From positions 1 to 31,487 of the forward strand of contig LNEX01000299.1 of NCBI GenBank assembly GCA_001464165.1: a stretch of DNA of 31,487 nucleotides, in the 5' to 3' direction. Each line of letters opens with the position of its first letter. Position 1 is the first letter of the stretch. A program made the translations under genes and the position numbers. Under the pieces are notes generated by a model. It was not told the DNA's origin and searched no databases. It saw only the letters and a list, made by a program, of their open reading frames with translations. Origin of the DNA: a bacterium Ga0077546. GTDB taxonomy: Bacteria > Cyanobacteriota > Vampirovibrionia > Obscuribacterales > Obscuribacteraceae. Of the stretch, positions 8,530 to 16,138 are shown piece by piece.

Positions 8530-9747
8530 ATGAGCTGGGTGGAAAAACTGCGAACTTCTCCTAACATGGTCTTGTTTGTAGTTTCGTTCGCGCTTTGTGT
8601 TGAAGAGGTATTATATGGGGCGGTCGCCCCGCTTACGCCAATGTCGCCTGCTCATATAAAAGATGAGCACATGGTAAGCACCTTATATGGTGCTTATGCA
8701 TTGGGCTTGATCATTGCCGCCCCAATTCTTGCGCTGATAACCGATCGCATTGGTCGCAGGCAGCCAATGATTGTTGGGGTGGCTCTGCTGTTTGTCTCTG
8801 CCATTCTCTTTCTAGTTGGCACCACACCAGAAGTGGTGGTTTTCTCTCGCATATTACAAGGTGCTGGAGCGGCCTGCACATGGACAGCCGGTCTTGCCTT
8901 GGTGGCTGAATACTTTGTGGCGCGCCGCGTTCGCGCTATGGGGTTTGCTTTGCTAGGAGGTACCATTGGCTCAGTTATCGGCCCTTTGGTGGGCGGTGAA
9001 ATGTACGATATTTTCGGCTATGCCTTAACCATCTATTTTATGCTTGGCCTCCTGGCCTTAGATTTTGTCTTGCGTTTTGTCTTTATTTCGAAGAAGCAGC
9101 TTGCCAAAGTTAAAGGCCCATGGAAAGATACGTTTGCCGAAGTTGGTGGCATCATCACTGACAAAAGCGTACTTACTGCTGCATTTGCTGTGGCCTTGGC
9201 GGCGGCCGGGTGGGCGATGATGGAGCCGCTCTTTCCTATGCATGTAATGCGCATTGCCAAGGCCACGCCGGCGACTGTTGGTGCCTTGTTTACTTTTTCC
9301 AATTTGATCTATGCCTTTATGCCTCCTGCTGTAGATGCTGTTTCGAATAAAATTGGAGTGAGACCAACCGCAGTTATCGGTTTATTGGTTACGGCAGTTT
9401 CAATGCCATTGCTGGCTTTAACTCCTAATTTAACTCTCGCTACTGTTGTGCTTTGCTTAGTCACCGTGGGCTACGCTTTTACTATGAACCCTACTTCTGC
9501 TGAGCTGGGAGATGCCGTGGATAGGCGGGGATCTACTTCTTACGCCATTGCTTATGCTGTATCCAATCTTTCTTATTCACTCGGTATGATTGCTGTCGAT
9601 GCCTACGTGGAGTTTGTTACTGACTCTGCTCATAAGCTTCAATTGCTGCACATTCTTTCGATTACTAGCGGTCTCTTTTTCCTCTGTATTCCACTGTTTC
9701 TCGTAAAGGTAAAAACGAAATGTCCCGTTCCATCATCAATCAACTGA
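8530..9747 (+). CDS. MFS transporter, drug/amine exporter (DHA1)-like
   Basis: A 405-residue major facilitator with about 12 hydrophobic segments. The cytoplasmic loop 2-3 motif is seen as ALITDRIGRRQPMIVG (about 69-84). A motif-C-like GGTIGSVIGPLVGG lies in the fifth segment, a mark of drug:H+ antiporter (exporter) subfamilies that also contain vesicular-amine-transporter-like proteins. The ATG at 8530 lacks a good Shine-Dalgarno. An in-frame ATG at 8566 is an alternative start. The gene overlaps the amine oxidase gene by 28 bp, which suggests translational coupling. Its position behind a B12 riboswitch and next to an exported amine oxidase suggests export or import of an amine, acid or cobalamin-related compound. 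The substrate is unknown. Confidence 0.88.
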   Translation: MSWVEKLRTSPNMVLFVVSFALCVEEVLYGAVAPLTPMSPAHIKDEHMVSTLYGAYALGLIIAAPILALITDRIGRRQPMIVGVALLFVSAILFLVGTTPEVVVFSRILQGAGAACTWTAGLALVAEYFVARRVRAMGFALLGGTIGSVIGPLVGGEMYDIFGYALTIYFMLGLLALDFVLRFVFISKKQLAKVKGPWKDTFAEVGGIITDKSVLTAAFAVALAAAGWAMMEPLFPMHVMRIAKATPATVGALFTFSNLIYAFMPPAVDAVSNKIGVRPTAVIGLLVTAVSMPLLALTPNLTLATVVLCLVTVGYAFTMNPTSAELGDAVDRRGSTSYAIAYAVSNLSYSLGMIAVDAYVEFVTDSAHKLQLLHILSITSGLFFLCIPLFLVKVKTKCPVPSSIN

Positions 9748-11164
9748 ACGACCGTTTTCTTCCTGAAGATGAGCGACTCTCTCGTCGTGAAATGCTCAAG
9801 GGGATGATGGCTACGGCCGCCAGCTTAATGCTGAGCTATGGCTTTTCGGGTGGTGCTTTTGGCAAGGCTAGAAACGATCGTAAGATAATTGTTATAGGAG
9901 CGGGTTTCTCAGGTCTTGCTGCTGCTTATGAATTGCTCTCTGCTGGTTACGACGTTACTGTCATAGAAGCCCGCGGCCGAGTGGGTGGACGCGTGCAGAC
10001 ACTTTATGATTTCATTCATGGCAAGCATGTCGAGGCCGGTGCAGAGCTAATTGGCGCAAACCATCCGACATGGCAGGCCTATGCTAAGCGTTTCAAGTTA
10101 GAAATGTTGGAGCGCACTTCTTACCCTGATAGTGAGCAGCCGTTTTATTGCAACGGTGAGCTACTGGCGCCAAAGAAAGCCGAAGCGCTGTGGCAAGAAG
10201 TTGAGCACTATCTCAGTGCCTATAATAAAATTGCAGAGCCGATTGATGCTTATCAGCCCTGGAAAAGTCCAAACGCTAAAGAGCTTGACGCTAAGACCGT
10301 AAATACCTGGATAGAAGATCTTAAGTGCTCGGATCTTTGTAAAAAAGCTATTCGTTTGTCTGAGGCGTCAGATGCAAACGATCCGGGTTGGCAGAGTTTG
10401 CTGGCTCGACTGGCTGTGGTTAAGGGTGGAGGTGTAGAAAAATATTGGACCGAAAGCGAGCGTTTTCGCTGCAAGGGTGGCAATGTGCAGTTGGCTGAGC
10501 GGCTCGCCGATGCCATTGGTCGCCAGCGTATTCATTTAGAGATGCCTGTTACCGCGGTGGATGTAAGAGCCGACAAAGTTGTAGTAACTTTGGCTGACGG
10601 CAAAATTATGGAAGCTGATGATGTGATACTAAGTGTGCCACCGGGTACTTGGAAGCGTATTACCTTTACCCCTTCTCTGCCGCCCCAGCTTTCTCCACAA
10701 ATGGCTAATCAGGTCAAGTTCTTGTCCGAGGTGCGCACGCGCTTCTGGGAGAAAGATAAAGTCTCGCCTGTCTCTCTCAGTGATGGCCCGGTGGCCGAAA
10801 CCTGGGAGGCCACTGATATGCAATCGGCCATTGGCCATTCTTGCTTAACAGTTTTTGCTGGAGGCAATGCTGCTGATTATGGCCGAGGCTGGCCAGCGGA
10901 GCAACGTATGGCGCACTATGCCCTCGAGCTTCAGAAAATATATCCAAGCTACGCCAACAATTTTGTTCAAGGTAAATTTATTGATTGGCCTTCAGACCCA
11001 TGGTCTCAGGCCGGTTATTCTGCTCCGGCCCCAGTGGTCGACTACACTTCGCCGGAGAGCATACTAGTTTTGCTTTTCAAGGCTATATGGAAGGCGGTTT
11101 AAACTCTGGAGCAGATGTCGCTAAGCGTATTGCATTGCGTGATAATGTGGTGCCTAAGGTTTAG
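9720..11164 (+). pseudogene. Tat-exported flavin amine oxidase, frameshifted near the 3' end
   Basis: A flavin-containing monoamine oxidase family protein. The N-terminus carries a twin-arginine signal (LSRREMLKGM, residues 20-29, then a hydrophobic stretch), so the enzyme should be exported folded with FAD. The dinucleotide fold is clear: IIVIGAGFSGLAAAYELL, then VIEARGRVGGRV. The ATG at 9720 has AAGG 10 nt upstream and overlaps the MFS gene. The first frame stops at 11102 after YSAPAP followed by non-family sequence. From about 11036 another frame reads GRLHFAGEHTS and then FQGYMEGGLNSGADVA, the conserved FAD-binding C-terminus, and stops at 11164. Family members usually have roughly a dozen extra residues between these blocks, so a small deletion plus frameshift around 11033-11036 is likely. 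It could be true decay or an assembly error. The intact gene would oxidise a primary or secondary amine outside the cytoplasm. Confidence 0.85.
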
Positions 11165-11222
11165 GTCTACAATTTAAAGTCGTATTTTAAAGTTTGCTGA
11201 GATTTCGGTGCCATTCAAGTCT

Positions 11223-12446
11223 CTAAGCTTTTACTAGTTTGCGCCCGAGCATGAGTACTAGAGGAAGCATGAAGAGCGGCGCCAAGGCCGATATTGCTAA
11301 GCCCCAATGCAGATCGTATTTGTCGGCGATGATGCCGACGAGCCAAGGCATAAAAATGCCACCGGCATTGCCGAAGGCTGCTAGAGCACCGAACATGGTG
11401 GCGCCGCCGTTGGGATATTTGTCGGCGGTGATTGCTAGCATGGTTGGCCAGAGGCAGCTGCCTGTTAGTCCGGCGAGAATACAGGAAATTAACGCGACTA
11501 ATCTCACTGGGCAAAATGAACCCAACAAGAACAGTGCTACCGATAGGCCGCAACCCCAAGACATGATTGTGCATGAATCAAGTTTTGTACTTAAGGCGCC
11601 AATGCCCATGCGGCCAATGGCCATGCAGATAGAGAAGAAGAAGAGAGCAGCACCACCCACCCATTGGGGATATTTTAAGGCTAACTCGGCGTAGGCTGGC
11701 AGCCATTGGGCCATGCCCAGCTCAGTCGCTCCGCCCAAGAAAATCGCTACTAGAGCACCGACAAACCAGAGTGAACCAAGCAGTTTGAGGAAAGGAGTGC
11801 GAACTTCACCTTCACTGGTTAGAGCGGGAAACTTACCTGCGCCAAGGGCGAAAATAAGCAGTGCAGGTAGTGGAATTAACAGCAGGCAAGCCGTGCGCCA
11901 AGAAATATTGCATTGCAGCGCAATTGTACCGGCCATTACGGTAAGAGTGGCACCAACGCAGTAAAACGAATGAAGCCAATTCATTGATGCAGAGCGACTT
12001 TCTGGGTTAATTGCTGAAACAATGGGGCTCAGCACCATGTCTAGTACTCCAGCACCGAAGCCTAGTACAAAGTTGGCCCAGAGCAAAATTGCATAAGTGG
12101 GCGACCAAGCCGTAAGAAGCAAACCCAGCACGAGAAGGGCATTGCCAGCTAGAGCAAATAGCTTTGCTCCGAAGCGATCGGCTAGGGGGCCAGTGAGAAG
12201 AATCGCTGCTACCAATCCAGAAAATGTAAAAGCGCCGAGCCTGCCTAACTCTTCTTGCGATAGGCCTAGATTGGCTGATCCAGAACTTAGACCGGAGCTA
12301 GTAAAAGAGCTAGTAAAAGAATGTTGAATTGAGACCAGAAATATAGGTAGCAAATTGACGCCAATGGCCAAGCTCATCATGGCGCCGTAGCAAAGGTATG
12401 TCAGTAAGCGCGGACGTATCCCTGGTGCTAGTGCTGACGATGACAA
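11223..12446 (-). CDS. MFS permease (sugar-type, FucP-like)
   Basis: A 407-residue 12-segment major facilitator, last gene of a four-gene sugar operon. The loop 2-3 motif is GPLADRFGAKLFALAG (about 84-99). FVLGFGAGVLDMVLSPIVSAINPE and SMNWLHSFYCVGAT resemble the fucose/glucose permease group. The TTG start at 12446 directly follows the stop codon of the HAD gene (TAATTG) and has GCAGG about 8 nt upstream inside that gene, so the two are translationally coupled. Segment 1-2 carries a Ser/Thr-rich insertion containing FTSSFTSSGLSSGS, encoded partly by a 12-bp tandem repeat (GAGCTAGTAAAA twice on the + strand, about 12295-12318). The likely role is uptake of the sugar processed by the upstream genes; sugar identity is not known. 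Confidence 0.88.
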   Translation of the reverse strand: MSSSALAPGIRPRLLTYLCYGAMMSLAIGVNLLPIFLVSIQHSFTSSFTSSGLSSGSANLGLSQEELGRLGAFTFSGLVAAILLTGPLADRFGAKLFALAGNALLVLGLLLTAWSPTYAILLWANFVLGFGAGVLDMVLSPIVSAINPESRSASMNWLHSFYCVGATLTVMAGTIALQCNISWRTACLLLIPLPALLIFALGAGKFPALTSEGEVRTPFLKLLGSLWFVGALVAIFLGGATELGMAQWLPAYAELALKYPQWVGGAALFFFSICMAIGRMGIGALSTKLDSCTIMSWGCGLSVALFLLGSFCPVRLVALISCILAGLTGSCLWPTMLAITADKYPNGGATMFGALAAFGNAGGIFMPWLVGIIADKYDLHWGLAISALAPLFMLPLVLMLGRKLVKA

Positions 12447-13127
12447 TTAGTGCCTGCATTCTTGCGAAGCCGGACAACCCAGCTTGAGCCATTCGCGCAC
12501 TTCATGCAATGAGTCGAACACTCCTTCGGCAAGTTCTCTTGATTCAGCACTTGCCGGTAGCAAGTCTGGCACTAAGCATGAGCGCATACCCCCGGCTCGG
12601 GCTGCAAGAAGGCCACTGTGAGCGTCTTCTAGTATGAGGCAATGTTGTGCTTCTTTGCCTAGGCCTGATTGAGCGAGGAGGAAAATATCTGGATTTGGCT
12701 TGCCTCTCTCCACCATGTCGCCGCCAATGACTACTTCAAAGTAGTCAACTATTTGGTGGTGCACAAGTCGTCGTACTGCTTCTTCTTTAACGGTAGACGT
12801 GCCTACAGCACAAGGAATATTTTGTTCGCGGGCCCAAAGGAGAAGCTCTTTGATGCCCGGTTTTAAGGGCAGTCCTTCTTTGTGGTGCAGCTCTTCGTAA
12901 AGCTCTTGGGCGCGCAGGTGAAATTGATCTTTGGGAAAGCTGGCACCAAATTCTTCGGCTAACACATTTTCGGCGTCGGCAACTGTGATGCCAATTAAAC
13001 GTAAATAAAGCTCGTCGCTCAGGTCAAAGCCAAATTCTTTTGCTGCTTTTGTCCAAGCTCGCTTGTAGTGATTCTCGGTATCGAGAATCAAGCCGTCCAT
13101 ATCAAAAATTAGAGCATGGGGAAGCAT
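12447..13127 (-). CDS. HAD-IA phosphatase / beta-phosphoglucomutase-like protein
   Basis: A 226-residue HAD superfamily subfamily IA protein. Motif I is FDMDGLILDTE (residues 8-18) with nucleophile Asp9 and acid/base Asp11. Motif II is VGTSTVKEEA (about 108), motif III the Lys of GKPNPDIF (about 143), and motif IV LILEDAHSGLLAARAG (about 161). The alpha-helical cap between motifs I and II is of the beta-phosphoglucomutase/sugar-phosphatase type. The ATG at 13127 has GAGGT 7 nt upstream. It sits between an isomerase gene (43 bp away) and an MFS gene that starts at its stop codon. It probably dephosphorylates or isomerises a sugar phosphate of the same pathway. Mutase versus phosphatase cannot be decided from the residues seen. 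Confidence 0.9.
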   Translation of the reverse strand: MLPHALIFDMDGLILDTENHYKRAWTKAAKEFGFDLSDELYLRLIGITVADAENVLAEEFGASFPKDQFHLRAQELYEELHHKEGLPLKPGIKELLLWAREQNIPCAVGTSTVKEEAVRRLVHHQIVDYFEVVIGGDMVERGKPNPDIFLLAQSGLGKEAQHCLILEDAHSGLLAARAGGMRSCLVPDLLPASAESRELAEGVFDSLHEVREWLKLGCPASQECRH

Positions 13128-13170
13128 TGTTTTACCTCAAACATCAATTGACCTCAGGCGTAGCTTTATC

Positions 13171-13731
13171 TCAAACAGGCAAAGCCACTGGTTCGTCTGC
13201 CTGAGGGGCCTGGAATATATCGATTTCTTTGTTGGCAAAAATATTGTCAGTTTCTTCATTGCAGAAAGTGCTCACTTCGCCAATTACACTGACGCCATTG
13301 ACTGGCACAAATTCGTGCCAGATGCCAGATGTCAGAGTTATGCGCGATCCAGCAGACATCTCGAATGGTACCCCTGATTGGCGGGTTTCCATTTTGCGAT
13401 TGATTTTTACTTCAACTGTTCCTTCGGCTTTATGCTCGCTTGGATTTTTCGACCAAAGAGTAATTTTCAGCGTACCGTGACGACAAATAATGTCTTCTTT
13501 TTTCTCGTAGTGAGTATGGGCCGGAGTGACCATACCTTCTCGCGCGTACATGATTTTTTCGCAGTACTCGGGCTCGTTGGCAAGAAGTACTTCGACCAAG
13601 CCAATTTTTTCGTAGTCGCCAAGACCAAAGTCGGTGGCTGACCATTCAGGCTGAGGTGGCAGTACCCAGTTGTGTTGTTTAAGGCAGTCTGCTGCCTCTC
13701 GACAAAGTTTATTAATTTCGCTTTGCTTCAT
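13171..13731 (-). CDS. Cupin-fold D-lyxose (D-mannose) isomerase
   Basis: A 186-residue cupin of the D-lyxose ketol-isomerase family, which interconverts D-lyxose with D-xylulose and often D-mannose with D-fructose using a divalent metal. The metal-binding signature is TPAHTHYEKKEDIICRHG (about 68-85), giving two His and a Glu. The fourth ligand is probably the His of SGIWHEFVPV (about 139). The family length is about 170-230. The ATG at 13731 has a good AGGAG 7 nt upstream. It lies 77 bp downstream of the aldolase gene, and that gap holds an imperfect hairpin (AGCAGCT with AGCTGCT). Neighbouring aldolase, HAD and permease genes support a ketose/aldose catabolic operon. A different aldose could be the true substrate. 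Confidence 0.85.
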   Translation of the reverse strand: MKQSEINKLCREAADCLKQHNWVLPPQPEWSATDFGLGDYEKIGLVEVLLANEPEYCEKIMYAREGMVTPAHTHYEKKEDIICRHGTLKITLWSKNPSEHKAEGTVEVKINRKMETRQSGVPFEMSAGSRITLTSGIWHEFVPVNGVSVIGEVSTFCNEETDNIFANKEIDIFQAPQADEPVALPV

Positions 13732-13808
13732 AAATAACTCCTGACAATTTGCCTCTTAGCAGCTCTTCACTTAGCTGCTTAGTTCTCTCTCTCTTTTTGC
13801 CAGGCTGC

Positions 13809-14660
13809 CTATTTCTTGCCTGCAGCTACTGGCTCTTTGATGTATTTCATAGCGCTGGATGCGCTCTCGCCGTGGTGGAGAACCGCTTGCAGAGCCTGTG
13901 TCATTCCTTTAGGGTCGCTATGTTGAATGATGTTGCGGCCGTAAATGATACCAGCAACACCTTGAGCCACTAATTTTTCGGTGTGTTGAAGCACTTCGAT
14001 ATTAGAAGCGCGGCCACCACCCCTTACGCATACAGGCACTCCTGAAGCGGCTTCGATAACGCGATGGAATTCTTCTTCGGGCTCGGTTGAATCAGTTTTG
14101 ATGATGTCAGCACCCAGCTCCGCGGCCATGCGGGCCAAGGTAACAACGCGGGCTGGATTGCCATCACCGACCATGCCATCTTTGCTGCGTTTGAATGAAA
14201 GGGGCTCGATACCCATGGGCATGCCGTAACGGTCGCAGACATTTTTTAAACGAAGAATATTGCGCACGCACTGGTTGAGCATTTCAGGGTATTCATCGAC
14301 TTGTAGCAAGTTCAACAAAATACAGGCAGCATCAAGTCGCACTGCGACTTCCACTGCTTCTTCGTAAGCTTCGCAAAATAGTTTGGAAGATGGCAATACA
14401 TCATTATAGAAGTTGGCGGTATCGGCTCTCAGCATCAGGGCAGGCTTATTGCGGCCTGGTAGTTTTTGCAGATGAGGGGCTTCACCGGGGGAGAGCAGCA
14501 TGGCGTCGGGGTTGGCATCTGTCAGGGTGGAGACAGTTTTTTCCATGTTCTCAATGCCTTCTAAGAAAGCAGCATTATTGAAGAGGGCATGGTCGACGGC
14601 CACAACAAAAGTACGCTTAGAAGTTGGATGGAAAAGACGGTTTAGACGATAAAGCATGGC
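13809..14660 (-). CDS. Class I aldolase (DhnA/FbaB/DeoC-like)
   Basis: A 283-residue TIM-barrel Schiff-base aldolase. The expected catalytic Lys lies in GADIIKTD (about residue 186). Other family features are VVAVDHALFN near the N-terminus, GIEPLSF (about 147), VCVRGGGRAS (about 210) with the phosphate-binding GG, and GVAGIIYGRNIIQH (about 236). These match the archaeal-type fructose-bisphosphate aldolase / LsrF-like group, which cleaves phosphorylated ketoses or condenses related substrates. I prefer the ATG at 14660, which opens MLYRLNRLFHP as in relatives. A TTG at 14684 is possible but its AGGA is too far away (15 nt). It is the first gene of the minus-strand sugar operon and faces a 357-bp divergent intergenic region with candidate operators. 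Confidence 0.87.
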   Translation of the reverse strand, partial: AMLYRLNRLFHPTSKRTFVVAVDHALFNNAAFLEGIENMEKTVSTLTDANPDAMLLSPGEAPHLQKLPGRNKPALMLRADTANFYNDVLPSSKLFCEAYEEAVEVAVRLDAACILLNLLQVDEYPEMLNQCVRNILRLKNVCDRYGMPMGIEPLSFKRSKDGMVGDGNPARVVTLARMAAELGADIIKTDSTEPEEEFHRVIEAASGVPVCVRGGGRASNIEVLQHTEKLVAQGVAGIIYGRNIIQHSDPKGMTQALQAVLHHGESASSAMKYIKEPVAAGKK

Positions 14661-14731
14661 AACACCCGCATGAGTTTTCAACAATAAACTGGGCTTTCCT
14701 GAACGGTTTTAGGATCAGGTCTATGAACTGT

Positions 14732-14748
14732 CTATGAGCTGGTCATAG
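14732..14748. promoter_or_regulatory. Inverted repeat upstream of the sugar operon
   Basis: CTATGA-GCTGG-TCATAG is a perfect 6+6 inverted repeat with a 5-bp spacer, about 72 bp upstream of the aldolase start. GTCTATGA occurs again just 5' (from about 14720), so the site resembles a regulator-binding operator. No regulator gene is adjacent. Confidence 0.35.
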
Positions 14749-14933
14749 TTCTAGTAGACGCATAAGCCAAGAGCTTTCGGGCGCTCTTGAATGATGGCAA
14801 ATTCTATCATGTGCTTTTGGTTAGAGTTTGGTTGAATGACCATCAAGCGCGACTTTAATAAAAGGAAGTGTCACATCGGTTATGATTTTATGCCTGTCAG
14901 TATCTTGGGTTGGCAATGGCGTGTTGCTAATAT

Positions 14934-14959
14934 CTGATTGGTAATACCTGATTGGTAAT
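14934..14959 (+). repeat. Tandem CTGATTGGTAAT repeat upstream of the Rieske gene
   Basis: CTGATTGGTAAT occurs at 14934-14945 and again at 14948-14959 (14-bp period, AC spacer), ending 58 bp before the Rieske oxygenase ATG. This could be a two-site operator or a simple slippage repeat. The rest of the 14661-15017 region shows no gene that I can support. Confidence 0.4.
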
Positions 14960-15017
14960 TTAGACCGGCAGTATTAGATTGACGCCAGTGGGGTTTCAAG
15001 GCGAGGATTAATTGACT

Positions 15018-16127
15018 ATGCAGCAGCTTTGCCAGAAGAAAGATGAATTGCTCGCCGGCCTTGATCGTGGCGAAGCCATCCCCGCGCACTTTTATACCGA
15101 TCCGGCAATTACAGCTGAAGAGATTGAGAAGATTTTTCGCAAGTCGTGGCAATATATTGGTCCGGTTCAGAAGCTTGCCAAAATTGGTGATTTCATAACG
15201 GGCTATGTCGGTGAAATTCCCGTTGTTGTTATCCGCAACGACAATGGCCTTGAAGGATTCATCAATGTTTGTAGGCACAGACGACATGAAGTGATGAAAG
15301 GCTGCGGCAATGCCAAAATCATGCAGTGTGCTTATCACGCTTGGACCTATGATATAAAGGGCGATCTCAAGGCTGCCCCGCGAGCAGACAGAGAGCCCAA
15401 TTTTGACAAAAGTGACTATCCACTGCTTTCAATTAAAGTAGATACTTTAGGGCCATGGGTCTTTGCCAATGCTGATGAGAATTGTGATTCGCTAGAATCG
15501 TATTACGGGCCAGTGCTAGACATAATCGCTGATAGCGGTCTCGATTTAAATTCACTTGAATTGTGGGAGCGTACTGAATGGCAAGCCCGTGCCAATTGGA
15601 AGACTATGCTCGAGAATTATCTAGAGTGTTATCACTGTGCTGTGGCACATCCTGGTTTCTCTGCTGCTATTGACGTTGATCAAGATAGCTACAAACTGAC
15701 TTCACACCAGTGGTTCTTGAGTCAGGTTGGTCATGTGCGCGAATCAGCTATTGAGGGCAAAACTAGAATCAAAATCTATGATGCTGCTGGCTCGGTTAAG
15801 CAGGCCCAGTATCATCTACTCTGGCCAAATTTTACTGTCAACATCAATCCAGGTTTTCCTAATTTATCCATTGATGTTTGGATGCCACTGGGGCCTAATG
15901 AAGCTAAGGGATTTTCGGAGCAATATTTTGCCCCTGGCGTTGATAAGAAATGGGCACAAGAACTAATTGATTTCAATACAGAAGTTGGCGAAGAGGATGA
16001 CATTCTCACTAACTCTGTTCAGCGGGGATTGATTGGTGGTATACCTAGCGTCGGGCGCTTTCTAACCAATAGTGAGCATCTCTGCATTGAGTTCCAAAAG
16101 TTGATCGTCAAAGCCCTGTACGGATAG
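15018..16127 (+). CDS. Rieske non-heme iron oxygenase, alpha subunit
   Basis: A 369-residue aromatic-ring-hydroxylating/choline-monooxygenase-type oxygenase. The N-terminal Rieske [2Fe-2S] ligands are CRH (Cys85, His87) and CAYH (Cys104, His107). The catalytic domain has NWKTMLENYLECYHCAVAHP, giving the mononuclear iron ligands His206 and His211 and the bridging acidic residue Glu203. The third ligand is probably an Asp in EEDDILTNSVQRGL. The enzyme needs an electron-donating reductase, which is not encoded nearby. An ATG at 15018 follows GCGAGGA about 11 nt upstream; a TTG at 15012 is also possible. The next gene begins 11 bp after the stop, so they form an operon. Substrates of this subfamily include quaternary amines and aromatic acids; the glycine-betaine/carnitine-like architecture is suggestive only. 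Confidence 0.92.
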   Translation: MQQLCQKKDELLAGLDRGEAIPAHFYTDPAITAEEIEKIFRKSWQYIGPVQKLAKIGDFITGYVGEIPVVVIRNDNGLEGFINVCRHRRHEVMKGCGNAKIMQCAYHAWTYDIKGDLKAAPRADREPNFDKSDYPLLSIKVDTLGPWVFANADENCDSLESYYGPVLDIIADSGLDLNSLELWERTEWQARANWKTMLENYLECYHCAVAHPGFSAAIDVDQDSYKLTSHQWFLSQVGHVRESAIEGKTRIKIYDAAGSVKQAQYHLLWPNFTVNINPGFPNLSIDVWMPLGPNEAKGFSEQYFAPGVDKKWAQELIDFNTEVGEEDDILTNSVQRGLIGGIPSVGRFLTNSEHLCIEFQKLIVKALYG

Positions 16128-16138
16128 TTTTGACTTTG

